A stretch of 64,000 nucleotides of DNA from Paenibacillus tyrphae. Its GTDB lineage: Bacteria; Bacillota; Bacilli; Paenibacillales; NBRC-103111. Position 1 is the first letter of the stretch; the number at the start of each line of letters is the position of its first letter. The notes under the pieces were generated by a model. That model saw only the letters and a program-made list of their open reading frames with translations, was not told where the DNA came from and did no database searches. Shown one piece after another: positions 6,639-19,000 of this stretch. Made by a program: the position numbers and the translations under genes. The stretch covers positions 1-64,000 of the forward strand of contig NZ_JNVM01000036.1 in NCBI RefSeq assembly GCF_000722545.1, written 5' to 3'.

Positions 6639-9600
6639 ATGGGCAAGCCGGTCGTGTTTCTTTTCTCCGGGCAGGGTTCTCAGTTTTACCAGATGGGTCG
6701 AGGGCTCTATGAGGAGGTATCTGAGTTTCGCAAGTGGATGAACAAGTTGGACGAGATGGTCACGCCGCTCGTCGGGGAGTCGGTGCTGGCGCGTCTGTAT
6801 GCGGAGGACAAGCGCCGAGACGAGCCGTTTGAACGGACGCTGCTGACCCACCCCGTGATCTTCATGGTGGAATATGCGCTGGCGCTGGCGCTGATGGCCC
6901 GCGGGGTCAAGCCAGATGCGGTCCTTGGCAGCAGCATGGGCGAGTTCGCGGCGGCGGCTGTGGCAGGTGTGCTCGATGTGGAGGTCGCGTTGGAGCTGGT
7001 GGTGGAGCAGGCCAAGGCGTTTGAGGCTACCTGTCTCCCCGGCGGGATGATCGGGATTCTGCAGGAGCCGAGCCTCTATGACAGGATGCCGCTCTTGCGT
7101 CAGAACACGGAGATGGCGTCGATCAATTCGGACGCGCATTTTGTGGTGGCCGGCCCGGCGGCGATGCTGCCGAGCATCGGGGAGGCGCTGCGGGAGAAAG
7201 GCATCGCCTATCAGATTCTGCCGGTCTCCTTTGCGTACCATTCCTCATGGATTGATCCGGCTGCCGCTTCCTATGTGGCGCGGCTGCGCGGGCTCTCGTA
7301 TCGCCAGCCTTGGGTGCGATTTTATTCCGGGGTGACCGGGCGGCGGGAGACAGCGTTGAGGAGCGAGTATTTCTGGGAGGTGGCGCGACAGCCGATTCGC
7401 TTTGCCGAAGCGGTGCAGGCGCTGGAGCAGGGAGACGATTGCCTGTACGTGGACTTGGGTCCTTCGGGAACGCTGGCCAATCTGGCCAAGCGGAATTTTA
7501 AACAGGATTCGCTCTCGCAAAGCTATGCGGTCCTCACGCCGTATCAGCAGGATCTCAAGAACTTCAACAAGGTTTGCGAGCAACTGGAGCAACTCATTTC
7601 ATCGCCCATCAGAAAGGGAGGACAACCTATGAAAGCATACGTGTTTCCTGGACAAGGTTCTCAGCACAAAGGCATGGGAGGTACGCTGTTTGACGAGTTT
7701 GCAGATCTGATGGCACAAGCGGATGAGATCTTGGGCTATTCGATCAAAAGGCTGTGCTTGGAGGACCCGGACAATCAGCTGGGCCAGACGCAGTACACGC
7801 AGCCGGCTCTGTATGTGGTCAGCGCACTGAGTTTTCTCAAGAAGGTGCAGGAGACGGGATGCAAGCCGGATTATGTGGCCGGGCATAGCTTGGGTGAGTA
7901 CAATGCGCTGTTTGCGGCAGGGGCGTTTGATTTTGCTACCGGTCTGCGGATGGTCAAGAAGCGGGGCGAACTGATGAGCCTTGCGAGCGGTGGGGGCATG
8001 GCGGCGGTGATCGGGTTTACGGTGGAGCAGATCGACCGGGTGCTGATGGAGAACGGGCTGGACGGGATCGACATCGCCAACCACAATTCGCCGGACCAGA
8101 TCGTCATCGCGGGCTTGAAGACGGACATCCTGCGCGCGCAGCCGTTTTTTGAGGAAGCGGGCGTGCGCATGTACATTCCGCTCAATGTGAGCGGGGCTTT
8201 CCATTCCCGGTATATGGCGGAGAGCAAGCGGAGTTTTGAAGCGTATCTGGAATCGTTTGAATTTTCAAAACTGGAGATTCCGGTCATCTCGAACATTTAT
8301 GCGTGTCCGTACAAGCAACGGCAGGTGAAGGATAATTTGGTGCAGCAGATCGTGTCTCCGGTCAAGTGGACGGACAGCGTGCGCTATCTGATGGGCCTTG
8401 GCGAGATCGAGATCGAAGAGGTCGGGCCGGGCAATGTCCTGACCAAGCTCGTCACCACGATCCGCCGCAAAGCGGAACCGCTCGTGATCGAGCCGGAAGC
8501 GGATGACGTGGAGGAGGCGGAAGAGGCGGTGCTGGTGGCTGTGGCGGCGTCTGTGACTGTGCCTGAGGTGACGAAAGCGTCGATCGCGGAGGTGGAGGTG
8601 GCAGTCGCTGTTGAGGCGCCTGCTGCGGCGCCTGCTCCGGCTCCGGTGGAGGTCGTGCCGGTGAGGGAAGCTGTGAGCGAGCCGATCGTGCGTGTGTCGA
8701 GAAGGGCGAGCACGGCAGAATCGCTGGGCGATGAGGAGTTCAAGAAGGATTATAACTTGAAGTATGCCTATGTCACGGGCTCGATGTATCGCGGCGTGGC
8801 TTCTGAGCGCTTGGTCATTCAGGTCGGCAAGGCGGGCATGCTGGGTTTTTACGGGACCGGCGGCATGAAGCTGGAGCAGATCGAACAGGCGATCCGCACG
8901 ATTCAGCAGGCGTTGACGCGCGGTGAGGCGTATGGCATGAACCTGCTGCATAACCAAGGCAACCCATCGATGGAGGACATGACGGTCGATCTCTTCCTGC
9001 GCACCGGCGTGCGGAACGTGGAGGCAAGCGCCTACATGGCGGTGAACTCCGCATTGGTCCGCTACCGGGCGAAAGGGCTGAAACGCTCGGCAGAAGGCGG
9101 CGTGATCGTCGAAAACCGCATCCTCGCCAAAGTCTCGCGCCCGGAAGTTGCCGAGGCGTTTCTGAGCCCGGCACCGGAGCGCATCGTCGACAAGCTGTTG
9201 CTGGAACAGCGGATCACGCGCGAGGAAGCAGATCTGCTCCGCGAAGTTCCGATGGCGGATGACATCACCGTCGAGGCCGATTCCGGCGGACATACCGATC
9301 AGGGGGTCTCTTCCGTGCTGCTTCCGTCGATCGTTCGCCTGCGCGATGAGATGATGGCCAAATACGGATACAAGAAGAAGATTCGCATCGGAGCGGCCGG
9401 CGGCATCGGAACCCCGGAAGCGGCGGTGGCGACGCTCGTGCTCGGGGCGGATTATCTCGTGACCGGCTCGATCAACCAATGCACGGTGGAAGCGCAGACG
9501 TCCGAGTCGGTGAAGGATCTGCTGCAGGAGATGAACGTGCAGGACACGGCCTATGCGCCGGCGGGCGACATGTTTGAGATCGGCGCTCGCGTGCAGGTTT

Positions 9601-10052
9601 TGAAAAAAGGCGTCTTTTTCCCGGCCCGTGCGAACAAGCTGTACGATCTCTACCGCCAGTTCAACTCGCTGGAGGAGATCGATGAGAAGACCCGCCGCAT
9701 TTTGCAAGAGCGTTACTTCAAGCGCAGTTTCGACGAGGTCTACCGCGAAGTGCAAGCCTATGTGGCCCCGCAGGAGATCGAGAAGGCGGAGCGCAATCCC
9801 AAGCACAAGATGGCGCTGATCTTCAAATGGTATTTTGGCTATTCGTCGCGCATGGCGCTCAGCGGGGACGCCGAGCACACGGTGGATTATCAGGTGCATT
9901 GCGGCCCGTCCTTGGGGGCGTTCAACCGCTGGGTGAAAGGCACGCCGCTGGAAAGCTGGAGAGCGCGCCATGTCGATGTGATCGGCGAAAAACTGATGCG
10001 CGAAACGGCAGACCTGCTGAACCGGCGCATCTCTGAACTGGTCGGATTGTAA
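6639..10052 (+). CDS. Trans-acting fused acyltransferase-acyltransferase-enoyl reductase (AT-AT-ER)
   Basis: The 1137-aa protein supplies extender units and enoyl reduction in trans to PKS modules that have no AT or ER. AT1 (1-315) has the nucleophile motif GSSMGE (Ser99) and AYHS (His201). AT2 (331-620) has GHSLGE (Ser417) and GAFHSR (His522), the pattern of malonyl-specific trans-ATs. AT1 is more divergent and may be the proofreading acyl hydrolase or a second AT. An Ala/Val/Glu/Pro-rich linker (about 620-695) leads to a PfaD-type FMN enoyl reductase (700-1137) with [11 protein letters not shown] near 918-928. The ATG at 6639 follows AGGAGGGG (6627-6634). AT2 begins with its own Met331 behind AAAGGGAGG, a relic of gene fusion. 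PKS1 follows after 22 bases. Comparable three-domain or two-domain fusions occur in other trans-AT clusters. Confidence 0.93.
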   Translation: MGKPVVFLFSGQGSQFYQMGRGLYEEVSEFRKWMNKLDEMVTPLVGESVLARLYAEDKRRDEPFERTLLTHPVIFMVEYALALALMARGVKPDAVLGSSMGEFAAAAVAGVLDVEVALELVVEQAKAFEATCLPGGMIGILQEPSLYDRMPLLRQNTEMASINSDAHFVVAGPAAMLPSIGEALREKGIAYQILPVSFAYHSSWIDPAAASYVARLRGLSYRQPWVRFYSGVTGRRETALRSEYFWEVARQPIRFAEAVQALEQGDDCLYVDLGPSGTLANLAKRNFKQDSLSQSYAVLTPYQQDLKNFNKVCEQLEQLISSPIRKGGQPMKAYVFPGQGSQHKGMGGTLFDEFADLMAQADEILGYSIKRLCLEDPDNQLGQTQYTQPALYVVSALSFLKKVQETGCKPDYVAGHSLGEYNALFAAGAFDFATGLRMVKKRGELMSLASGGGMAAVIGFTVEQIDRVLMENGLDGIDIANHNSPDQIVIAGLKTDILRAQPFFEEAGVRMYIPLNVSGAFHSRYMAESKRSFEAYLESFEFSKLEIPVISNIYACPYKQRQVKDNLVQQIVSPVKWTDSVRYLMGLGEIEIEEVGPGNVLTKLVTTIRRKAEPLVIEPEADDVEEAEEAVLVAVAASVTVPEVTKASIAEVEVAVAVEAPAAAPAPAPVEVVPVREAVSEPIVRVSRRASTAESLGDEEFKKDYNLKYAYVTGSMYRGVASERLVIQVGKAGMLGFYGTGGMKLEQIEQAIRTIQQALTRGEAYGMNLLHNQGNPSMEDMTVDLFLRTGVRNVEASAYMAVNSALVRYRAKGLKRSAEGGVIVENRILAKVSRPEVAEAFLSPAPERIVDKLLLEQRITREEADLLREVPMADDITVEADSGGHTDQGVSSVLLPSIVRLRDEMMAKYGYKKKIRIGAAGGIGTPEAAVATLVLGADYLVTGSINQCTVEAQTSESVKDLLQEMNVQDTAYAPAGDMFEIGARVQVLKKGVFFPARANKLYDLYRQFNSLEEIDEKTRRILQERYFKRSFDEVYREVQAYVAPQEIEKAERNPKHKMALIFKWYFGYSSRMALSGDAEHTVDYQVHCGPSLGAFNRWVKGTPLESWRARHVDVIGEKLMRETADLLNRRISELVGL
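7613..7631 (+). promoter_or_regulatory. Internal ribosome-binding site and ATG before AT2 inside the AT-AT-ER gene
   Basis: AAAGGGAGGA (7613-7622) lies seven bases before an in-frame ATG (7629-7631) exactly at the natural N-terminus of the second acyltransferase ([10 protein letters not shown]). This looks like the start site of an ancestral stand-alone gene kept after fusion. It could still give a separate AT2-ER protein. Confidence 0.45.
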
Positions 10053-10074
10053 GCAAAAAGAGGAGCGGATCTGG

Positions 10075-13000
10075 ATGACTCAAACGCCAAAGCGAGAAGT
10101 TGCCATCGTCGGAATCGCCGGTCGTTTTCCGGGGGCGAAGAACACGCAGGAATTCTGGAACAACCTCAATGCAGGCCTCAACAGCATCTCTGTCATTCCG
10201 CAAGACCGCTGGAAGTGGGAGGATGTGTACGGCGACCCGCAAAAGGAAGAGAACAAGACGAACAGCAAGTGGGGCGGATTCATCGAGGAGGTCGATCGAT
10301 TCGACCCGCTGTTTTTTGGCATCTCGCCCAAAGAGGCGAATTTTATCGACCCGCAGCACCGCCTGTTCCTAGAAACGGTCTGGCAGGTGATTGAAAACGC
10401 TGGCTACAGCCCGAAGAGTCTGTCAGGCCGGAAGATCGGCGTCTATGCGGGCGTTTCGAAAAACGACTATGCCGAGCTGATGGGGGAGAACATCAGCGCC
10501 TTTGTTTCCACAGGAACGGTACACTCGATCCTCGCGAACCGCGTGTCGTATTTTTTCAACTTCAGAGGGCCGAGCGAAGCCGTGGACACCGCGTGCTCCA
10601 GTTCTCTGGTCGCCCTGCACAACGCGGTGCGCGATATTCGGGAAGGGGAATGCGAGGCGGCGATCGTCGGGGGCGTCAATGCGCTGCTCAGCCCGCGGAT
10701 GTACATCTCCCATGCCAAGTCCGGCATGCTGTCGGTGGACGGGCAATGCAAAACGTTTGATACGTCGGCGAACGGCTATGTGCGCGGTGAAGGCGTGGCG
10801 GCCCTGTTCCTCAAGCCGCTGGACAAGGCGGTGGAAGACCGTGACAACATCTTGGGCGTGATCAAGGCGACGGCGATCAATCATGGTGGGCGCTCGAATT
10901 TCCTGACGGCCCCCAATGTGACCGCTCAGTCTGAGGTGGTCTACACGGCGCTGCAGCGCTCCGAAGCGGACCCGCGCAACATCTCCTACATCGAAGCGCA
11001 CGGCACAGGCACGCCGCTGGGCGACCCGATCGAGATCAATGCGCTGAAGAAAGCATACGGGCAGTACTATGAGGAGCGGGGCCTGCAGCCGCGCGAGAAC
11101 TCTTGCTTGCTCGGCTCGGTTAAGACGAACATCGGCCATCTGGAGAGCGCGGCCGGGATGGCTTCGATCATCAAGGTGCTGCTGGCGATGAAGCATGGCG
11201 TGCTGCCGGAGCTGCTCAATTTTACAGAGATCAATCCGTACATCTCGTTTGAGGGGTCGCCGTTTGGCCTCGTCACGGCTCCGACCGCGTGGAAGAAGCG
11301 GCGAATCGAAGGCAAGCTGCTGCCGAGACAGGCGGGGGTCAGCGGGTTTGGCATGGGCGGCGTCAATGCGCATGTGATCTTGGAAGAGCCGCCGCGCAGC
11401 AACAGACCTCGCGCCAAGAGTGCGTCGCAGAAGCGGTTGGTGCTTTTGTCTGCGAAAAAAGGGAAGTTGCGGGCATCGGCTGAGCGACTGCTCACATTTT
11501 TGCAAAGCGAAGCCGGACAGTCTGTGCATGTGGACGATCTCGCGTTCACGCTGATGTTCGGGCGCGAGGAGTTCGAGGAGCGTCTGGCGATGGTCGCTTC
11601 GTCGGTGGAGCAGGTGGTGGAGGAGCTGGAGCGGTATGTGAGCGAGCAGGCCTCGCTGTCGCTGTTCCAAGGCGTCGCGGGGACGAAGCCTGACGCGCCT
11701 GTGCAGGTCGCTACGTCGACGGACGATCTGCTCCTGCTCGCCGAGGCTTGGGTGAAGGGCGAGGGGATCGAATGGGAGCAGGCGAGCTTCCACGGTTCTC
11801 GCATCGAGGTGCCGGGGTATCCGTTTGAGCGGTTGCGCTGCTGGTTTGAGCCGAAGACGGTGAAGGCGGATGCGAATACGGCTTCCGGCGACAAGCAGAT
11901 CCTGCTCCCTGCTACGGAGCGGATGGTGCAAGACCATCTCGTTCAGCGGCAGAAAGTGCTGCCGGGCGTGGGCTATCTGGACCTGATCGTCGGAGAGCTG
12001 AAGGAAGAGTGGACAGCCGGTGTGACGTTCCAAGATGTGTACTGGCTGAAGCCGCTGGCCGTTCTCGACGAGCCGCGCACCCTCCTCTTGAACGTGAAGG
12101 AGGAAGGAAGCGACTGGGCTGTGCGCATCCGTTCGGGTGCGGACCTGCACTGCCAAGGCCGCCTGCTCAAGCAGGTGGCGCGGACGGAAGAGCGCATCGA
12201 GGTGGAGGAGATTCGCAAGCGCTGCGAGACGAAGGAATCGAAGGCCGAGCTGTATGGTCTCTTTTCCGAAAACGGTCTGGTGTACGGGCCTTCGTTCCAG
12301 GTGATCGAGACGCTGCACTGCTCGGCTGACGAGGCGATTGCGGAGGTGGACGTCCGGAATTACGGGCGCATTGCAGCCGGCATTCTGGACGGGGCGCTGC
12401 AGACGGCGGTGTGCTTGAGCGTGCGAAACGGCACGGCGAGCGAATCGCAGTATGTGCCGTATTATGCGGAGAGCTTCACGGTTGCGGGAAGCTTGGAAGC
12501 GGTGCGCTATTACTATGTTAAGCAGCGTCAGGTGCAGCAGAGCGGTTCGATCCAGTTCGACCTGTATCTCTGCGACGGCGAAGGTCGCGTGCTGGCTTCG
12601 GTGAAGAATTTTACGAAGCGGGCGTTGGTGAGAAAAGAAGAAGCAAGGAACAAAGAAACGAGAAAAGAAGCGCCGAGCAAACAGGGGCTGCTCTATTACA
12701 CCTCGAAGTGGCGGGAGGAAGCCTGCGGTCCGGAAGCGGAGGCGAAGGGCTTGCTCCTCCTCAACGGTTCGGAGTCACTGGCCGATTGGATGCGCGGCGA
12801 ACTGGGCGAGGAGGTGCCGTTCCGGCGCTTGACGATCGCCGAGCAGGACCCGGATCGCTATCTGGAAGCGCTGCAGGAGGTCAAGGCGAGCGGGTTTGCC
12901 GTGCGGCAGATTCTCGTGCCGGCCGTCCGTCCGGGGGGGGAAGACCTGCGGGGGCTGCTCGTGCTGGCAGGAGCTCTGATTAAGAGCCGGTTTAAAGAGC

Positions 13001-16000
13001 CGATCAAGATCCTCTACGCCGGCGAGAGCATGTCGTCCGAGGCGCTGCCCGCCCTGTATGCGGCCGGCGGGCTGGCTCGCACGCTGAAGTATGAGTACCC
13101 GCGCCTTCATCTGGAGGTGGCGGCGTTCACGGATCGCTTTGAAAACTGCGGCCGGGCGCTGCTGGAGGAGCTGTTTGCGAGTGCTCCGGCCCCGCTGCAT
13201 GAAGTGAGATATGTAGGCGGGACAAGGCAGCTGCGCGAGATGGTGACCGTGGCGGGCGGCTTGCAGAAGCAGGCTTATGCGCTGCGCCAAGGCGGGGTGT
13301 ATCTGATCGCAGGCGGCACGGGCGGCCTGGGGCAGATTTTCTCCGACTATCTGGCCAAGGAATATCAGGCGAAGGTCGTGTTGCTCGGGCGAAGAGAGCA
13401 GGATGAGAGAATCGCGGCACAGCTTGACAGGCTGGCAAGTCTGGGCGGCTCCGGCCTGTACATTCGGGCGGACCTCGGCGATGCCGGACAAGTGCGTGCG
13501 GCGGTGGAGCAAGCGCGTGCGACCTATGGCAGCATCCACGGCGTTTTGCAGGGAAGCGGGTTGATTGAAGACAGCTTCATCCTGCGCAAAACAACCGAGT
13601 CTTTTGAAAAAATCCTGCAGCCCAAACTCGCGGGGACGCTCCATCTGGACGACGCGACGGCCGGCGACGAACTGGACTTTTTTGTCATGTTCTCGTCGAT
13701 TGCAGCGCTGATGCCCAATCAAGGGCAGTGCGATTATTCTTCGGGCAACAGCTTCATGGATGCGTATGCGGCGCACCGGCAGCAGCTCGTCGCCGAGGGC
13801 AGGCGCAGCGGTCTGTCGCTGGCGATCAACTGGCCGCTCTGGGCGAACGGCGGGATGACCGTGGAGCCGGAGGAGAAGGAGCACCTCTGGAAGGTGTTCG
13901 GGATGCAGCCGCTGGAAACGCCGCAGGGCTTGGTCCTGCTCCGGGAAGCGCTGCATCTGGCAAGTCAGGAAGGTTTCGCTCACATCGTAGGGATCGAAGG
14001 TGACCAGATGAAAATCAACCAGCACTTTGGCATCCGCAAGAAGGCGGAGACTGTGCGAGAACTGGATGTGCCGACGATGATCCGTCGGGATCTCTACAGC
14101 ATCCTCGCACAAGCGCTACACCTGGCTCCGGCGGAGATCGGTGCCGGCCAGCAGCTGCAGCAGCTCGGGGTGGCGTCGCTGTCGCTGCTGCAGATCGCGA
14201 ACCTGATCTCGCAGTATTTTGGCGTCGATTTCAAACCGCCGTTGCTGTTTGAGCATGGAACCTCGCAACAGATTCTGGACTATCTGCTGCAAGACAGGCA
14301 GCGCGCGGTCATCGAGGCGCACTATGCCGAGCTGGGGGCTCTGGCTCCGCTGTATCGCAGCTCGGGGCTGATCGATCTGAACAAGGTCGCTGGCGAGCAG
14401 GGGCTGTACCAGCGACGTTATGACAACACAGAGTTCTATCAGGTCGATCATGTGGTGGACAACAAATACAACGTGCCAGGCGCGTGCTATGCCGAGATGG
14501 CCAGACAGGCCGGCGCACTCGCTCTTCCGGGCCAGCGGGTGAGCAAGCTGTTCAACTGCTACTGGGCGAAGCAACTGTCTTCGAGCGGAGAGCCGTTTGA
14601 TGTGTTCATTCAACTGCTGCCAAAAGGGGAGCGCACCGACTACGAGATCTACAGAATGGAAGGGGCCGAGCGCGTCGTGCATGCGACCGGGGCGTTGGAA
14701 TATGCTCCGTGGCAGCTGGCGCAGAGTGAGGTGGAAACGCTCGATCTCGCGGCGATTCGAGAGCGATGCACGGCGAGCTGGACGCGCGAGCAGGTCTATC
14801 AGCAGATTCATGCGGAGGGCTTGATCGTCGGGGAGAGCTTCATGCCGATGCAGGAGATGGTGCTCAACGAGCAGGAAGCGCTGGCGACGCTGGAACTGCC
14901 GGAGATGATCGCAGACACGTATGATGAGTACCTGCTGCACCCGACGATGCTGACGGGCGTGTTCCAGACGGCGCTGATCAACAACCGCTTCCACGGCGAT
15001 GACGAGCGCGATTTTATCCCGATTGCGATCGAAAGCTTGGAGATGTGGGGAATCGTGCCGCGCAGATGCCACGTTTACAGCGAAGTCAGCCCGAAGACGA
15101 AGAACAACCCGGACATCAAGAAGTTTAACCTGACCGTTTGCGACGAGGAGGGGCGCGTAGTGGCGCGGCTCGTCAATTTCTCGATCAAGGCGACGAATTA
15201 TGAAAAATCGGCCTTGGTGCAGGCGGCGGCCCCGGTGTCGACGGCCCAAACGCAGGCGGTTCGCGACCGTGGAGTGGCTGTGCTGAGATCTCGCGCACAG
15301 GAATTCGTGCGGGGTCTGCTGTCTGAGGCGATCGGGCTGGAGCCGTCGATGATCCGGCCGGAGGAAGCGTTCGAAGCGTATGGCATCAACTCGGTGATGA
15401 TCTTGGAGCTGAACAAGCTGTTCGAGGATGCGTTCGGGTCCGGGCTGTCCAAGACTCTGTTCTTTGAGTACCGCAACTTGGAAGACCTGACGGGTTATTT
15501 CCTGGAGGAGTATGAAGAGACGCTGCGTTCGCTGCTGCAATTGCCGGAAACGGTTGAAGTGGATGAGGTGGTAGAGGCGTCGGTTGAATCGACAGTAGCG
15601 GCTGTGGCGAGTGCTCAAGAGACCGCGCGTTCCGCAGATGTGGTCGAGACGGTCGCGATGACACCGCACGCTCCGGCTGTGCGGGATATCGCGATCATCG
15701 GCCTTGCCGGGCGCTATCCGCAGGCCGGATCGCTGGCGGAATTCTGGGCGAACATCCAAGTGGGCAAGGACTGCATCGAAGAGATCCGACCGGATCGATT
15801 TGATTATGTGCGCTACTATGATCCGGACAAGCAAAACGACAAGCTATACAGCAAATGGGGTAGTTTCCTCGATGATGTGGACAAGTTCGACCCGATGTTC
15901 TTCAACATCCCGCCGCGTGAAGCCGAGCTGATGGACCCACAGGAGCGTTTGTTCCTTGAGGTGGTCTGGCATGCGCTCGAAGATGCCGGCTATACGAGAC

Positions 16001-19000
16001 AGAGCCTCAGGGATCAGTCGGTCGGCGTGTTCGTCGGGGCGCTGTGGCAGCCGTATCAAGAGCTTGGTGTGCTCGCACAGGCGCAGGGCCATGTGCTCAG
16101 CCCAAGCACGCTGCTCTACAGCATCGCCAACCGCGTTTCGTATTTCTGCAACTTCAACGGGCCGAGCCTGACGGTAGATACCGCGTGCTCTTCGTCCCTG
16201 ACCGCGCTGCATCTCGCCTGCCAGAGCCTTCTGAACGGAGAGAGCAGCGTCGCCATCGCCGGCGGCGTCAACCTGTCGATCGGCGCGGGGAAATATCTGT
16301 TCCTGAGCCAGTACAAGTTCCTGGCGACGGATGGCAGATGCAGAAGTTTTGGCGCGGATGGCGACGGGTATGTGCCGGGCGAAGGCATCGGCGCAGTGCT
16401 GCTCAAGCCGCTCGACCAAGCGGTGAAGGACGGCGACCACATCTACGGCGTCATCAAGGCGACCGCTGTCAATCACGGAGGCAAGACCAACGGGTATACG
16501 GTGCCGAACCCGACGGCGCAGTCGGACATGATTCTGAAAGCGCTGGAGCGGGCGAAGATCAACCCGCGCGCGATCAGCTACATCGAGGCGCACGGCACCG
16601 GCACGGCGCTGGGCGACCCGATCGAGATCACCGGGCTCTCCCGCGCGTTTGGCAAGTACACGCGAGACAAGCAGTTCTGCGCGATCGGCTCTGTCAAGTC
16701 GAACATCGGGCATCTGGAAGCGAGCGCCGGCATCGCCGGCCTGACCAAAGTGCTGCTCCAGCTCAAGCACCGCAGAATCGCTCCGTCCTTGCACTCTCAA
16801 CAGCTCAACGCAAACATCGACTTCCGGAACAGCCCGTTTGTCGTGCCGCAAGAGCTGATGGAATGGAAGCGCCCTCTGGTGGAGATCGACGGTCAGACAA
16901 GGGAGTTCCCGCGCCTTGCGGGCCTCTCGTCGTTTGGGGCCGGCGGTGCGAACGCGCATGTGATCATCGAGGAATACCAAGCGGTAGAGCAACAGCGTGA
17001 CCATTTCGGAACGGCTCCGCACGTCATCGTGCTCTCGGCCAAGAACGCAGACCGTCTGCAAGAACAGGCACAGCGCTTGCTGCAGGCTGTCGAGAGCGGT
17101 GCATACAGCGACGCGGACATGCCGGCGATCGCCTACACCTTGCAGCTGGGCCGCGAGACGATGGAGGAGCGTCTGGCCGTGCTGGCCTCGTCGCTCAAGG
17201 AACTGAGTGCCAAACTGCAAGATTTCCTGTCCGGCAAACGAGGCATCGACGGCCTGTTCCACAGACATGTCAAGCACTACAAGGACACGCTGGCCCTCTT
17301 CGCGCAGGACGAGGACATGCAGGCGGTGATCGAGGCATGGCAGGCAAAAGGCAAGTTCGGCAAGCTGCTCGACCTGTGGGCTAAAGGGCTGTCGATCGAT
17401 TGGAGCCGGCAATATGCAACAGGCAAGCCAGGTCGCATCTCGCTGCCGGGCTATCCGTTTGCCAAGGAGCGCTACTGGCTTCCGATCGACGGAGCTGTGC
17501 AGAGCGGGACGGGCGTAGGACGCGCCGCGATGCTGCATCCGCTGGTGCACGAGAACACGTCCGACCTGACCGAAGTGCGGTTCCGTTCGACGCTGACGGG
17601 CCGCGAATTCTTCCTCCGCGATCACGTCGCCTATGGCAACCCGGTACTGCCGGGCGTCGCAGAACTGGAGCTGGCGCGAGCGGCTGCTCTGCTGGCGACG
17701 GGTCTTGAAGCGAACGATCCGACATCCATGCGTTTGAAAGATGTCGTCTGGCCGCAACCGATCGTCGCAGCAGGCGAATCTATACGTCTGCATGTCGGAC
17801 TCCATGCGCTGGAGGACGGCGAGATCGCCTATGAGATCAGCGGTGACATCCCACAGGGGGAGGAAGCTCCGACGCTGTATAGCTATGGCGAAGTCGAGAT
17901 CTGCGTGTTCGATCCGGCACCGCCGCTCGATCTGCACGCCTTGCAGGTGCAGTCGGGACTCGGCGTTCTGACGGCTGAGCAATGCTACGATGCCTTCCGC
18001 GCGATGGGGACGGCCTATGGACCGAGCCTGCAAGGGATCGAGACGCTCTATCTGGGAGAGAGCCACGTGCTGGCCAAGCTCGCCCTGCCGTCAGCAGCTC
18101 TTGCCACGGAAGCGAACTATGTGCTGCACCCGACCTTGCTGGAAGCTGCGGTTCAGGCCGTGAACGCTTTTACGCTGAAACAGACCGACCGCAAGCCGAC
18201 CCGACCGATCTCCCTGCAGTCGCTGGACATCCTCCGTCCGTGCCCGTCTGCGATGTGGGCGCTGATTCGAAGCGGCGAGGCCGGCTATGACCTCGACCTC
18301 TGCGACGAAACGGGCGAGGTCTGCGTGCAGATGCACGGATTGGTGCTGGAGCCGGTCGAAGGCGAGTGGCAAGGAAACAGCACGGCGGCAAAGCGCAAGA
18401 TGTATTTTCTGAAAAAAGTGTGGGAGCCATGTTCGGCAGCTCCAAGCCGCAGCGTCAACCGGGCGGTGGCGATCCTGACCACGCCGGAGACGCGCAGTTT
18501 GGCCACCGAGCTGGCGAAGAGACTGCCGCAAAGCCGCCTGTTCGATGTGGCGCAAGAGCCGCAAGAGCTGGATTGGCAGGCGTATGACGGCCTGATCGAT
18601 CTTGTCGGCTGCGGTCAGGAGCGCAAGGAGTCGGCGGAATGGATGAGCTGGCTTCAGCTGCTGATCGAACACGGCCGCCGCGATGGGATGATGCTTTTGG
18701 GTGTCACCAAGGGGCTGGAAGGGTATCAGAATGCGACGGTCAACCTCACAGGTGCCTCCTGTGCGGCGCTCTATCGCATGCTGCAGAGCGAATATGGCCA
18801 TGTGCAATCCCGCCATCTCGATCTGGAGTCGGTCTCTGATGAGACGAGGCTGGCCGAGCAGATTGCCACTGAGTTCCTTGTCGAAGATGAGGAGACGGAA
18901 GCGTGCTGGCGAAACAGGCTGCGTTATCGCGCGCGGCTCAAGGAATGGGAAAAAGGCGAGCAGCAAGCGCGAACGCCGTTCCCGGAAGATCAAGTGCTCT

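Noticed and set aside
8265-9971. Long minus-strand open frame (568 aa) inside the AT-AT-ER gene
   Set aside because: His/Arg-rich translation without any recognisable family, fully antisense to a clear enzyme; a by-product of high GC at third positions.
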